64,000 bases of DNA from JAWKOK01 sp963698255 (GTDB lineage: Bacteria; Chloroflexota; Anaerolineae; Caldilineales; Caldilineaceae). Made by a program: the position numbers and the translations under genes. The first letter of the stretch is position 1. The number at the start of each line of letters is the position of its first letter. The stretch spans positions 806,001 to 870,000 of the forward strand of contig CAVOQD010000024.1 of NCBI GenBank assembly GCA_963698255.1, given 5' to 3'. Below the pieces are notes generated by a model that was given only the letters and a program-made list of their open reading frames with translations, had not been told where the DNA came from and searched no databases. Below are positions 51,061-62,743 of this stretch, piece after piece.

Positions 51061-51853
51061 TGGATCTGAATTTACGAGGACGGGTGGCGGCCGTGGCTGC
51101 GGCCAGCGCCGGATTGGGCTACGCCAGTGCATTGACGCTGGCGCAGGAGGGGTGCAATGTCGGCATCTGCGGACGGCGCGTCAGACAAGCTGGAAGAGGC
51201 CGCACAGGCCATCCGCGACCAGACCGGCGTGGAGGTGCTGGCCATTGCACTCGACATGAGCGAGTCAGAGGCGCCGGCCCAGTTTGTCGAGCAGGTCGCC
51301 GCCCATTTCGGCAAGCTGGACATCGTGGTCGCCAACGCCGGCGGCCCGCCCAGCGGCCCATTCGTCGCCATGACCGACGATCAGTGGGCGCTGGCCGTTG
51401 AACAGAACTTGATGTCGACCATCCGCATGTTCCGCGCCGGCCTTCCCCATGTCAAACAGAGCGACCAGGGACGACTCGTCGCCATCACCAGCGTCAGCGC
51501 CAAGCAGCCGTTGGTCAACCTGGTGCTGAGCAATGCCACGCGCGCCGGCGTCCACGGCATGATCAAGACGTTGAGCCGGGAGATCGCCTCGACCGGCGTC
51601 ACGGTCAACGCGGTCTGCCCCGGCACCACGCGCACGGATCGGATCACCCAACTGGCCGGCCAGGATGCCGAGCGCGAAGGCATCACACTGGATGAGGCCT
51701 ACGCCAACTGGGCCGTCGACCGTTCCCATGGGACGCCTGGGCGATCCAATGGAGTTCGGCGCTGCGGTCACCTATCTGTGCGGCAAGCAGGCGGCCTTCA
51801 TCACAGGCATCGCCCTGCCCGTCGATGGCGGATTCTTGGCCGGCCTGCCCTAG
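51061..51853 (+). CDS. short-chain dehydrogenase/reductase, two frameshifts
   Basis: About 264 residues of an SDR: the nucleotide-binding start LRGRVAAVAAASAGLGYASAL, DIVVANAGGPPSGPF (NAG motif), GRLVAITSVSAKQP, VNAVCPGTTRTDRI and the end FITGIALPVDGG. The usual catalytic Tyr-x-x-x-Lys is replaced in VLSNATRAGVHG, as in a divergent SDR group often annotated as 3-oxoacyl reductases. Frames break near 51180 (after GICGRR) and 51722 (before GRLGDPMEFG). The SRPBCC gene starts four bases after the stop, so the two are co-transcribed. The substrate is unknown. Confidence 0.82.
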
Positions 51854-51856
51854 CCG

Positions 51857-52309
51857 ATGATCAATCCGTCGTTTCAAGTGCAAGATGAACTCTACATCCA
51901 CGCGGCCAGTGAGGCGGTCTGGCAGAAGTTCAGTCGCCTCGATGACTGGCCGCGTTGGAATTCGGAAGTGCTGTCGGCAAGCTGGGTTCAGGGCGAAGCG
52001 TGGCAGGAAGGCTCGATCTTCAACATCTACCACAAGAGTCTGATGGGGATGAAGACGACAACGCCTGCGGTCGTGCGCATGTGCGTGCCGGCCAACACCG
52101 TCGTCTGGGAGAGCAACGCCGGCGGCATCACCGTGGTCAACAGTGCGTCGTTTGCCGATGACGTCGGCGGCTGCAAGCTGACCGCCCGCCACGCCTACCA
52201 CGGCATGCCGACCCTCGCCCTGCGTCTGCTCAGCGGACGCCAGCGCAACAATCTGTCAAATGCGATGCGCGAGTTGAAGGAGTTTGTGGAAGGGGCGCCG
52301 AGGAGGTGA
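51857..52309 (+). CDS. SRPBCC family (START/Bet v1-like) protein
   Basis: The 150-residue protein shows the SRPBCC pattern: an early strand QVQDELYIHAASEAVWQKFS, then LDDWPRWNSEVLSASW, a central VPANTVVWESNAGGI strand and a C-terminal helix LSNAMRELKEFVEG. This fold binds hydrophobic ligands such as lipids or polyketides. It lies four bases after the SDR gene; the pair may act on the same small hydrophobic substrate (inference). No signal peptide is seen. It is intact. Confidence 0.83.
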   Translation: MINPSFQVQDELYIHAASEAVWQKFSRLDDWPRWNSEVLSASWVQGEAWQEGSIFNIYHKSLMGMKTTTPAVVRMCVPANTVVWESNAGGITVVNSASFADDVGGCKLTARHAYHGMPTLALRLLSGRQRNNLSNAMRELKEFVEGAPRR

Positions 52310-52310
52310 T

Positions 52311-52440
52311 GGTGCTGCTGCGTGCTGCGTGAGGTTGACAGCGACGACTCTATCGAGAGTCCGGACCACTGAAAGCGTTGCGCCGTTTGCACACATGCTT
52401 CTTGGCAGAACCTCACGCAGCAACCGGCACGCAGCAGCAC
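52311..52440. repeat. palindrome between convergent genes (GTGCTGCTGCGTGC type)
   Basis: GGTGCTGCTGCGTGCTGCGT and CGGCACGCAGCAGCACTTAC form long complementary outer arms; inner arms TGAGGTT and AACCTCA also match. It sits between converging genes and may be a bidirectional terminator. Confidence 0.8.
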
Positions 52441-54790
52441 TTACCCCATCCGCAACCGCCGCAAGTACCCCCTCAGCCGTTGCCAGCGCTCGTTGGCGCG
52501 GTCGAGGGCGGGCTGTCGGTGCGCCGCCGGAGCGTACTGGATGGCCGTCACGTCGTCGCTTAGGCCCTGCACCTCGCGGGCCACATGACGTCCCGTGTCC
52601 GGTTCGCTCTGCTGGTGGGCGATGACGTAGGCCGCCAGCCCATCGCCATATTCGAGCGCAGTCTCGCCCTCTTCGATGGGCCGCCCGGCCCGATTTCCCC
52701 AGCGCAACAGCGATTCCCACGGATCCTGCCGGCCTCGATGCCAGCCGCCGACGATCTTGACAGTTCCCCAGACCAGCAGCCCGAGCGGCAGCAGCCAGAC
52801 CAGCATCTGCCAGTTCCAATCGATGCCCGGCGCTTCGATCTCTTCGACCGTTGGTTGGCCCGCGTTCGCCGGCCCGCTGCTCGACGCCTGCGGAAGACCG
52901 ATACGCGTCAGCGATGGTCGTCCGGCCGTCGGTTCAAACGGAATCCAGCCGACCTCAGGGAAGAGCACCTCCGGCCACGAATGGGCCTCGGCCTCGCTGA
53001 CGACCCAAACGCGGTCGAAACCGTCCCACGAGCCGACGGCATAGCCGGTGGCGAAGCGCGTCGGCAGACCGGCCAGGCGCGCCAGCGTCACAAAGGCCGT
53101 GGCGTAGTAGTCGCAATAGCCCCGCTTCAGCTCAAAGAGAAAGAAGTCCGTCACATCGGTGACACCGGGCGGGGGTTCGGGCACGCTCAGGTCGTATTCG
53201 TAGGTGCGCAGATAGGATTCAATCGCCGTCGCCTTGGCGTAGGGCGAATCGAGGTGGCCGGTCAACTCCTCTGCCAATTGCCGGGTGCGCTCTGTGACCG
53301 TGTCCGGGAGTTGCAGATGGCCTTCGTATTCGGCGGGAAGCGGATTTTCGTCGCCCCAGCCGGGGAGCGAGGCCATGGTCTCGTCGCTCACAGCCGGGAT
53401 CGACGAGACGATGTTGTAGCTACGCGCCCGTGCCGCCAGGGCAATCAGATCGCCGTCGGCACGGATACGGGCGCTGTAGTCGAGGGTCGGCTCCATAGGC
53501 TCGGCCGCTGCGAAGAGCACATTGGTGTTGAAGGTCAGCACGACGCTCTGGACCAGATCGCGCCGGCCTTGCCACTCGATCTCGGTCCAGCGTTCGTTGG
53601 CCGCAAGGGGCATGCGCTCATCGATGAAGGGATTGTCCCAGCCCAGCCCGTCGTAGATCGAGTAGGTTGCACTGCGCATGTAGTGGCCGGGCGGCGGCAG
53701 GGCCTGGCCGTATTCGGCTTCAACCACCGCGTCGCTGGTTCGAACGCGCATGACTTCATCTTCGCCCAGGTCGGAGCCGGCCTGCAGAAGAAATTCATTG
53801 GGCAGACCGCCGGCCACGCCCCGACCAAAGCGCCGTCCGCTCCCCTCAATATCGGGAAAAAGCCGCTCCGCGAGCGCTTCCGCCTCCTGGTTGAAGGGGG
53901 CCAGCACTTCATAGTAGCGGCGGGCGATGGGATCGACGGAGAGATTGGGCAGAGCGGCCGTAGACAGTACAACCACCAGGGCGAGCCCGCCGGCCATGAG
54001 ATACCGATCGAGCATCACATCGCTGCTGTAGTCGTATCCCCTGCGGTTCCAGCGGTCGAAGAGCCGCTGTTGATCCAGCAGCAGTTGCAGTGCAATGGCA
54101 AGCAAAAGGGCCGCCGCAACAACCAGCCGACCTTGGCGCGTGTAGATCAACAGCGTGCCGGTCATCCAGAGTGTGGGCAACGCAGTCGCCAGACCGGACA
54201 TGCCGCGGCGGGCCATCCACGCAGTCAACAGGCCCAGGAACCAGAACAGCATACCCGCCATGCCCGCAAAGACCAGATCGTCTTGGACCGCTCCGCCGCC
54301 CTGAATGCCTGTCCACCAGATCGCATACCGCTCGAAGAAGCGCAGAAATTCCGTCGTGCTCTGCCCGGACAGCCCGGCCACAGTCGCCGGTTAGGAGTGC
54401 CTGCCAGACATCCATGGGGCCCGGCAGCCAGCGCAGAAAGAGTTGGCTCAATACCAATAGTCCGATTGTGGAGAAAAGGAGGACCGCGCCTAGAAAGCGC
54501 AACAGTGAGACGAAGCGGCTGTGCGACGATTCGCCGGCGGCAGCATGGCGGGGACGTTTCCATCCGGCCAACAGCCAGAATGTCAGCACGGCCAGCGGCC
54601 CGGCCAACGTCAGTCCCGACTGAATGCGTCGCACCCGGATCCAATCGTGGGCATCGACGGCAAGGGCCGGCATCATCGCCAACAACAGACAGACCAGGAG
54701 CACGACCCATCCGAGGTACGGCCGCAGCCGGATCGACGGCAGACTGAAAGAGACGGATCGGCCAGGCGGAATCATTGCCGCGGGCCGCAT
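52441..54790 (-). CDS. TgpA-like membrane protein with transglutaminase domain, one frameshift
   Basis: About 780 residues with five or six N-terminal membrane helices, then a large extracytoplasmic domain and a further helix near the C-terminus (QMLVWLLPLGLLVWGTVKI). The transglutaminase core is visible as RGYCDYYATAFVTLARL (catalytic Cys), EAHSWPEVLF (His) and GWIPFEPTAGRP (acid). This matches TgpA-type proteins, which often sit with DUF58 and MoxR genes. The frame breaks near 54393 between DVWQALLTGD and GLSGQSTTEF. The start at 54790 follows the DUF58 stop by 15 bases, so the two form an operon. No MoxR ATPase is next to them. Confidence 0.87.
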
Positions 54791-54805
54791 AGGAAGTGTC
54801 TTCCA

Positions 54806-56409
54806 CTAGCCCACCTCCTCCTCGATCTCACGCACGATCACGCCGCCGGTCGGCGTGGAGACGGTGACCGTCCGCTTGCGCCGGTAGGTCAGCAACGGCG
54901 GCAACGTGCTGTCGACCGGCAGAATCTCGGCGGGGACATCCAACCGGCTGAGGAGCGAGCGCAGCTCGTCGTGTGTCTGGGGTGTGGCCAGATCTGGTTC
55001 TTCGAGAACGGGTTGATCCACCTGGCCGGCAGAATCGTCATGGCCGCTACCCGAAGGCGTGATCAGGAGCGCACTGCTGTGCAGGCCCAACGCCTGTAGA
55101 TGAAGCAGTTCCGCGGTCCAGTCGGCATGTCGACCTTCCGGTTCGCCGCCGAACTCGGAGCCTGGTTCATCCGTGGTTTTGTCCTTCACCCAGGTCCCCG
55201 TTTCCAGTTTCGGCGTGATAACCACCAGCGATCTGCGTCGCCCCAGGGCCGGCGCGCTCTGGCGCAGCAATTGGGCCAACGAGACGTCCGACAGTTCCAC
55301 GGGCGCCAGGGCAGAGAGAACCCGCCAGAGTTGGGCACGACCGCGCTGAGGCGGCAGCAGGACCACAAGATCAGAGTCGTTGGTCGGGTCGTCGATGCTG
55401 CCGGTTTCGACGGGGCGAGACGCCAGGTGTCCATTTTCGGCAGCAGCATCTGCCGATCCTACGGTCGCCCTGAGCCAGTGCCGGAAGATGAGGAGCCTGA
55501 CGCCGCCAACAGGCCTACTGCACGTTGCTCGCCGCTATCGAGCAATGCAGCGGCCAGGCTCGCCGCCACAACCACGGCATATTCCAGGGTGCTCTCAGCG
55601 CCCTCGCCCGAATGCCCGGTGCGATCGAGGTCGAGCACGATCCAGACATCGCCGCTCGGTTCCAGTTCCATCTCCTTGACGGTCAGATCGCCGCGATGGG
55701 CGCTGGTCGGCCAATGGATGTAGCGCAGACTGTCGCCGATCTGATAGTCGCGAACGCTGGCCGCAGGCTGCACTCCCTGCATCGACCGTCGTCGCCGATC
55801 CGCTCCTGCTGCATTGCCGCGCGGCATGGCGATTGCGGGCAACTGGACGACCCGTGGATAGATCAGCAACATATCGGACTCGGCAAAATCGACAGTGGCG
55901 GCAAAGAGGCCAAAGAGGTCGGCGAAGTGGAGCCGATGCGGTCCAAGCCGATAGAGGCCACGTCGCTCACACTCGACACTGGTCTTCCAGCGCACCTGCG
56001 ACAACGCGCCGGCTCCGACCACGCGGCTCGGATTGTAGCCCGGCAGATCCGACGTGTCGACAAACTCGACCCAGACCAACGGAAAGCGACTGCGGTTGGC
56101 GATCTCAAATTCTTCAGTCAGCGAATCGCCGGCAACGAGAATCGTGCCGACACGCGTACGCGTAACATCCACGGAAGCTGCCAGCGAATGGGTCCAGAAA
56201 TAGCCCAGCACGTAGAACATGAGGAGCGTGATCGACAAGATCAGAAAGACCGGGTGGGGTGTCAGCAATTGACTGATCAGAAGGATCGGCAGCAGATAGA
56301 GGGGCCAGCGAAGGCGCAGATACAGCGTACGCCCAGGCGCCAGACCGCGATTCAATAATGAATCAAGGCCGGCGGTAAATCGATTATACCAAGAACGAAA
56401 AGGTTGCAT
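54806..56409 (-). CDS. DUF58 domain-containing protein, one frameshift
   Basis: About 535 residues. Two N-terminal membrane helices (LRWPLYLLPILLISQLL, VFLILSITLLMFYVLGY) precede a beta-rich region and the DUF58 core: VRDYQIGDSLRYIHWPTSAH, a very typical signature, followed by LTVKEMELEPSGDVWIVLDLD. The C-terminal half is vWA-like with long acidic insertions and ends TGGVIVREIEEEVG. The frame breaks near 55460. It lies upstream of the TgpA-like gene on the same strand. DUF58 proteins usually partner with MoxR ATPases; none is seen here. Confidence 0.87.
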
Positions 56410-56488
56410 TGCCTACCATTTGCGTGATATACCTGAACACGATCCTGCCGTGAAGTGCCAGCCTTCGAAATTGGACGCCAAGCGAAAC

Positions 56489-57412
56489 ATGAATGCAGTA
56501 ACCGACCTATCGAACGATATCGGCAAAGAAACCGATACAGATCTTGCGGATGGCGCCATCGACGGCACTATCGACGGCATCGTCCTGGAAAGAGCGGACA
56601 GCCTCGGCGAAGCAGCGCTGCTCTCCGTGGGGCTGCCCAGCAACATGCGACAGCAACAGATCGGCGGTCGCTACTTCCTTGCCCGCTGCGGCGCACAGAC
56701 TGTTATCGAGCGTCAAACGAACTGGCAGATCTATCTGCGACGTCCGCTTTTTGCCTGTCGGGTGCAGCCGCAGTTTGGCAACGATGCCGGTATGTCCATC
56801 CCGGCAGGTACAACCGAAAACAACATCTTCGACCGCTGGGATCTGCTGATACCGCCCGGCGACGATCCCGGCTATGGCTGGCTGCGCACACTGGCGCCCG
56901 GCTCGACCGTGAACCTGATCGGGCCGCTGGGCCAGGGCTTCTCCCTCTCAAACCAGACCCGCAACCTTCTCGTGCTCACGCAGCCGGATCGCTTGGCCAC
57001 GCTGCTGCCGACCATCAATGACCTGCTGGACCAGAATGGCCGGGTGACGCTGGTGTTGCATGACGATCAGCGGACCAACCCGACGCCGCTATTGGCCCTG
57101 TTGCCGCTGGCCGTCGAGGTCCACCTGGCACACTCATTCGATCAGTGGCGCCGGCATGTCGATGAGTCGGTGACCTGGGCCGATCAGATCTGCGTCGCCA
57201 TGCCACGTCCATTCTACACGACATTGGCCGAAAGCATTCGACAGCGACGCTTCCGCCTGGAACCTGGCTTCGCTCAAATGCTCGTCGAGGCCGACCTGGT
57301 CTGCGGAACCGGCGCCTGCCTCGCCTGTGTCGTGCCGTCCGCCAACGGCGGCGTGACCCGCGCCTGCGTCCACGGCCCGGTTCTGGACCTGACGAGGCTG
57401 GTCGAGCGTTAG
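56489..57412 (+). CDS. PyrK-like electron-transfer protein with [2Fe-2S] motif
   Basis: About 307 residues resembling the electron-transfer subunit of dihydroorotate dehydrogenase B. A ferredoxin-reductase-like FAD region appears as WQIYLRRPLFACRV with GSTVNLIGPLGQGF, and an NLLVLTQPDRLATLLP region takes the place of the NAD site. The C-terminus has VCGTGACLACVVPS and TRACVHGPVLDL with four cysteines, the PyrK [2Fe-2S] layout. The acidic N-terminal 45 residues are unusual. No dihydroorotate dehydrogenase gene is next to it, so its partner is unknown. The start at 56489 is a guess; 56420 is also in frame. Confidence 0.75.
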   Translation: MNAVTDLSNDIGKETDTDLADGAIDGTIDGIVLERADSLGEAALLSVGLPSNMRQQQIGGRYFLARCGAQTVIERQTNWQIYLRRPLFACRVQPQFGNDAGMSIPAGTTENNIFDRWDLLIPPGDDPGYGWLRTLAPGSTVNLIGPLGQGFSLSNQTRNLLVLTQPDRLATLLPTINDLLDQNGRVTLVLHDDQRTNPTPLLALLPLAVEVHLAHSFDQWRRHVDESVTWADQICVAMPRPFYTTLAESIRQRRFRLEPGFAQMLVEADLVCGTGACLACVVPSANGGVTRACVHGPVLDLTRLVER

Positions 57413-57429
57413 CCCGTCGCGTAAGAAGC

Positions 57430-57534
57430 CGGATAGAACGCGGATGACACGGATTTGGCGGATAAGAGCCGGATTAATTCTGCGACAAAATCCGGCTCAT
57501 TCCGCCGCAATCCGCGTCATCCGCGTCCTATCCT
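57430..57534. repeat. dispersed palindrome, GCGGAT/ATCCGC family (copy 3)
   Basis: AGAACGCGGATGACACGGAT opposes ATCCGCGTCATCCGCGTCCT, with inner GAGCCGGATTA / AATCCGGCTCA arms. It lies between converging genes. Confidence 0.8.
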
Positions 57535-57556
57535 CACTACTCCGACGAACTCACGA

Positions 57557-58703
57557 TCACGGCATCAGCAATGTGAGCGGATCGGCGCGGCGACCAAAAT
57601 CGCGGATCTCAAAATGCAGATGAGGACCGGTGCTGTTGCCGGTCGACCCGACCCGGCCCAGCACCTGACCGGCCGCCACAACCTCGCCTTCCTCCACCAG
57701 CACTTCGCTCAGATGGGCATAGAGCGTAATGTAATCGATGTTGTGATCCACGATCACAAACTGGCCATAGCCCTGGTTGTTCCAGCCCGCGCGGATGACG
57801 ACGCCCCGATCGGCCGCGGTGACCACAGTGCCGGCAGGCGCAGCCACATCCACCGCCCGATGATCGGCTCTGTAGCCCTGTGTCAGCCAACCGTAGATCG
57901 GCCAGGAAAAATTGCCGCTGCCGTAAGGCCAGTCACTGGGTACCGGCGACTCGGCAACAGGTCCTGACGCCGCCGACTGCCGGAGCCTCGCCCTGCGAAA
58001 AGACCTTGCCCACGGCGACTACCTGATCGATGTCGGCATTGACGCCCTGGTTCAGGATCAGCGGCAGCACGCCTTCGACATAGTCCAACTGTGGACCATC
58101 GATCTCGCTTGCAGCGCCGGTCCTATCCGTGGGAATGCGCAGATGGTGGCCGACGATCAGCGGGCGTCGATTGCCGTCCGGATCGGTCAGCCGGTTCCAC
58201 GGGTCAGCGATGATTGCCCCTGGCAACCGTTGATATTGCTCAGCGATGGATTGAATCGTCTCTCCGACCTGCACCTCATGGCAGATGGTGCCCGGTTCCG
58301 GCACGCTAAGCTGATCGCCGATGACCAGCGGCTGATCCCAACTGAACGACGGATAGAGCAGACAATAGGCATCCTCCAGGTCCAGACCGACCTCCAGAGC
58401 GACGCTCAGCAGCGTATCGCCCTCGTTCACGACATAGGTTCGATAGCCTGTCGCGTGCGGGTGCATGCCGCCAGAAATGGGCAGTGCCTCACCCGTTTCC
58501 AGGATAGGCAGGTCCGCTGGAGAAGCCGGTGTTGGCACGGGCGTGGGTGTCGGCGTGGGCGGCACAGGGGTGGGCGTGGTGATCACCAGCGGCGTCGGCG
58601 CGGCCTGGGCATGGAGGATCGCCGTGAACGGACCTTGACCAACGAATAGGATGCTCGGCAGAGCCATCAGCACCAGCACGACAAGTGTCTTAGCCAGACG
58701 CAA
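57557..58703 (-). CDS. LysM and M23 peptidase domain protein, one frameshift
   Basis: About 380 residues. A signal peptide (TLVVLVLMALPSILFVG) is followed by a Thr/Pro-rich linker and two LysM-like domains: YVVNEGDTLLSVALEVGLDLED and CHEVQVGETIQSIAEQY, with further LysM-like VGHHLRIP. The C-terminal M23 (lysostaphin-type) metallopeptidase shows GYRADHRAVDVAAPAGT (metal-binding His and Asp) and HLHFEIRD (catalytic and ligand His). It would cut peptidoglycan cross-links outside the cell or regulate a partner. The frame breaks near 57965 between the LysM part and PVAESPVPSDWPYG. All catalytic residues are kept. Confidence 0.88.
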
Positions 58704-58810
58704 AGTCGTTTTGTGCCTGCTGTCTTATGCCTACACGAAATTGAGACGTTGACAATTGTTCACCCGATTGAAATGATTCAGGTACATTCAAGACAAGTTG
58801 ATATGTGCAG

Positions 58811-58893
58811 GGACGTAGGGGCATGTGTACGGGCGGGACTCATTTTCTGGTTTTCCCTGGCTTCTCATCCGCCCGTTCACGTGCCCCTACGAA
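58811..58893. repeat. palindrome, CGTAGGGGCATG family (copy 2)
   Basis: GGACGTAGGGGCATGTGTAC opposes TTCACGTGCCCCTACG, with GGGCGGG / CCGCCCG inner arms. The matching copy is in the double palindrome at 15731-15908. The surrounding gap (58704-58985) shows no gene. Confidence 0.8.
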
Positions 58894-58985
58894 TTGTCGT
58901 TTCAAGATGATCCTATGCGTTCCACTCTAGCACAAAGTCATAGGAGCAGGAAACCGGTCACCCTAATCTATCACACCGCAGTCCA

Positions 58986-61900
58986 TCATTCCGAAAGGGC
59001 GAGCACTTTTCCGCCCTCAGTATCGACAACGAAGATCGTTCCCGCCTCGTCCACGTCAATGCCGACGGGCTTTGTCGACAAGCTGTCGTCCACCTGGATC
59101 ACCCAGCGGTCGATCTGTTGGTCGGTCGGATCGAGAATCCAGACTTGGCCCTGCTCAGGGATGGTGACGAAGACACGTCCTGCCTCATCACCGGCAAGAT
59201 GGGAGGCATCGATGCTGTTGGCGACCGGCAGATCCCAGGCCAGCAGCCGTCGCCCCATCGAGTCATAGCCGGACCAGCTTGTGAAGTGCAGCGTCGGTGA
59301 CGTAGATGTCGCCGTCCGCCGACGCCAGCACGTCGACCGGCTGGGCATCTTCCCCTGGCCAGACTGGAAACTCCTGCAACAGCTCGCCGTTCGGCGACAG
59401 CCCGACCACGCGTCCGCCCGGCGTGTGCGCGACCCAGAGGTTGCCGTCGGCATCCACATCAAGACCGCGTGCCCGATCCAGCAACGTGGGATCGGCCGGC
59501 AGATCGCCCACAAAGGAGCCATCGGCATCAAAGATGCTGATCCGGGCCGCCGCGGCATCCAGCACATAGAGACGCCCATCGGGACCGGTCGCCAGGTCAA
59601 ACGGCTCGACCAGGGAATCGCCGTCGCCCCGCTGGCCGATTTCGGCCAGTTGTTCGCCGTCAGACAGAGAAGACCAGCACACGTCCATTGGCCGGTTCAG
59701 CCACGTAGACTCGTGGCTCAGACTGTGCGCCCCGCTCAACCGCCACGCCCTTGGGCGACTGCAAGCCGTCGACAAGCACGTCACCGCCGATGAATGACGC
59801 CAAGACAGCGACGGATGATGTGGCAGCCTCAGGCGCATTCAGGCCCAGGTCGTCCAAGGTGGGCAATGCGATCTGCTCATAGTCCGACTGGGGCGGAAAG
59901 AGCAGATTCGACGGTATGGCCTGGGGCGGGCTGCCCTGCCGCCAGGGCGGGATCCAGGTGAGATCGATGTGCGTATGATCGGTGCGATCGGCAAAGCGAA
60001 CGCGAATGTCGTGGAAACCGGCGGTCAGGTCGATACCGTCAACTGCGTACTCGATTGGGCGCCAAGCTCGCGGTCACCTCCTGTTCGTCGATGAAAAGCC
60101 ACGACTCATCGATGGACTCCAGTCCGAAGCGGTAGTGGCCATCCTCAGGCACGGCCAGCTTGCCGGTCCATTCGACCGTGTAGGGTCTGGGCAACGGAAT
60201 GATGTGAAAGTAGAGGTTCAACTGCGGGTCGATCTGGGCAAAGGCCTCCGGCTCGGACCAACTGTCGTTGGGGAAATAGCGCCCCAGCAGCCCATTGGCG
60301 CTGACGGGATGCGTGTAGAGCGATTGGGCCGGCAGCACTTCGGGACCGTGATCGGACGGACGCCAGACCAGTTGAAAAGGACCCAGCGCTTCGTCATCGG
60401 GCACGCCGGCACGAACCCGGATCGTGTGGTTGCCTTTGGCCAGCACAACGCCCGCACTCAGCCCATCGCCGGTCTCGCGGTCGCGGCTCAGTCCGTCGCC
60501 GACGCGATCGGTCTCAAGCACCAGATCCTCGTCGATGTAGAGTTCGGCGTGGCCCGACGCTGTGAGCGAGAACTGGTGCAGTCCGTAGGCCTCGACACGC
60601 AGCACCCCTTCCCACTCGACGGAAAAGGGCGGCGGCAACGGAGACTCGTCGCGCCAGTCGAAGTCGAGTTCGCTATCGGTTTGCGTCAGAACGGGCGCGC
60701 CGGACCAATCTGCGTTGGCGAAATAGCGCCCCGACAACCCCTGGATGGAGGCGACGTCCTCGGCGCTGAGCAGCGCGGAATAGACAACGGTCGGCCCGCC
60801 GAAGGGCGGCTTGTGCTCGGTAAAGCGGGCATCGGGATAGAGCCGGCGCGCTTCCTGGAAGAGTTGCTCGCGTTCGCCGTCAAGAATCAGCAGCGCGTTG
60901 CGGTCGGCAGGCATGGGCAACGGCAGATGGTCGGTGGTCTCGATCCGCTCGTCGATCCGATCATAGCCGGCCAGGAAATTGACCGTGGGATGGCCGTTGT
61001 AGAACGAGATGACGTAGGCGTCGGTCCGCTCATCGCGTTCGGCGAGCAGATTGGCCGTGATCGTCTCCGGCGTCGAGAAGGCGTTCCAACTGGCGAAGTC
61101 ATTGGCCCAGGTCGAAAAGTAGGTCTGAGCAGTTGGAGAACGGCGATAGGAATGAGAAAGGCGGCGGCGACCCAGCCGTAGAAGGAGGGAAAATAGCGGC
61201 CATCGCTGCGCATCCACGCATCGCCAGAGCAGATAGAGCGGCACAACGGCGAGCATGTAGGCAACGGGCAATGTGCCCACGGCGCGCAACGACTGGGGCG
61301 CCTCGAAGTCCAGCGAGAGGATGCCGCCCATCAGCATGACGCCCATCCAGATCGGCAGCAGCAGCCAGGTCGGCTCGCGCAGATACCAGATGGACAGCGC
61401 CAGGCCCAACACCATCAGGGCCGCCGAGATAGGGATCGAGCATGGGCGCGCCAGGCAGATTGTGACGGCCGTTGGGATCGCCCTCGACGTTGAACATGAG
61501 CAGGTGCTTGACCGTGTTGTCGACCAGCGCAGGCAGGCGTTGGTCCGGCGTCTTGTCGGCAAAGAGCGATGTGTCACGCGTGCGGTCGAAGTAGATCATC
61601 CGGGTTCTCGTAGGCGAAGAGAATCACCGGCGCGATGACCAGCAAAGCCATCAAGCCCATGGCCAGAAGACCGGGCCAATATTGGCGAAAGAAGCTTCTG
61701 CGCATGACCAGCAGCGCCAACACAAAGAGACCGACCACCACCACAAACAGTTGAAACGCGGCATAGAAGGAGAGGCCCAGGCCGAGCGACAGACCGGCGA
61801 GCCCGAAGTCGCTGAGCCGGCGACGCCGGATCCCACGCAGGAGGAAGCCCATGGTCAGCAGCGCGAAGAGGGGCGTGCTGATGTTGTACATGCCGATGCG

Positions 61901-62743
61901 GCTGAGGTTGACATCCCAGCGGGAGACGGCCAGCAGCGTTGCCAGCAACAGACCGCCGATGCGACCAAAAAACTCGCGGCCAAAGAGATAGCCGGCCAGC
62001 ACCGTGCCCATGCCCATGGCGACGCTGACCAGGCGAACCGATTGGGTCGACACGCCGAACGCCTTGAAGGTCGCCGCGATCAGATAGACGTAGTGGGCCG
62101 GGGCGTGGGTCGAATTGACGTAGACGGGCCGAAAGTCGGCGCTTTCAAGGACACGCAGGGCCTGGAGACCGTTCTCGGCCTCGTCGTACCAGGTGCCAAA
62201 AGGCAGGTCGGCAAAGCGGAAGAGGCGCAGAAAGAGGGCGAGGCCGAGGATCAGCAGCAGGAGCAGGGCGAGCCTGCCTCGCCCCAGAATGGCCAGATCG
62301 TCCTCGTCGTGGGCGAGTTGCAACAGGGGCACGGTCCGGTTGTCCAACAGGTAGAGTGCGATCAGGAAAGCGCCGACACTCACGGCGTAGCGCAGCCAAG
62401 CGGACGAGGGCGCCATTTCGACGCCCTGGAATTGCCTGCAGCGCCATGATCGAAAGCGCGACCGCGCCCAGGGCGAACCCCGCTCCCAACCAGAAGAGGA
62501 ACGAACGATGAGAGCGAAACAGACCGAAAAAGCCGGCCAGTTCGCCGCCCGGCTCAATGCGGAGACGGGGAGACCAGACCGAAATACGCCAAAACGTGTG
62601 AACAAAGAGCAGCCAACGCCATGCCGTAGAGCAGAACGGCCTCGACATCGGCGCCGACCTGCAAACGCATCTGCCCCCAGATGGCTGGCGACGATGGCCA
62701 ACAAGGCGAGAAGAAACGGCTGCAGAGTGGGCAAAGGTCTCAT
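58986..62743 (-). CDS. giant membrane protein: GT39-type glycosyltransferase, two PA14 domains and NHL propeller; frameshifted
   Basis: The N-terminal third is a multi-span transferase like ArnT/PMT (GT39): FGTWYDEAENGLQALRVLE (first-loop acidic residues), HAPAHYVYLIAATFKAFG and YLFGREFFGRIGG. The next part carries two PA14-type domains (SGRYFANADWSGAPVLT and LLGRYFPNDSWSEPEAF, each followed by a lamp-like ELYIDEDLVLE or WLFIDEQEV). The C-terminal third has NHL repeats (ATGPDGRLYVLDAAAARISI, VDADGNLWVAHTPGGRV, VDEAGTIFVVDTEGGKV). Frames break near 62650, 62430, 61600, 61440, 61170, 60065, 59675 and 59285. The ATG at 62743 shares its A with the upstream stop codon. It probably moves lipid-linked sugar onto surface molecules. 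Confidence 0.75.

Noticed and set aside
52585..54747. 720-residue plus-strand frame opposite the transglutaminase gene
   Set aside because: It is antisense to a protein with clear membrane helices and a Cys-His-acid triad, and its own translation is Arg/Gln-rich without motifs.
54806..56409. Complete MoxR-DUF58-transglutaminase operon
   Set aside because: No MoxR ATPase gene is present; the upstream neighbour is on the other strand and is PyrK-like.
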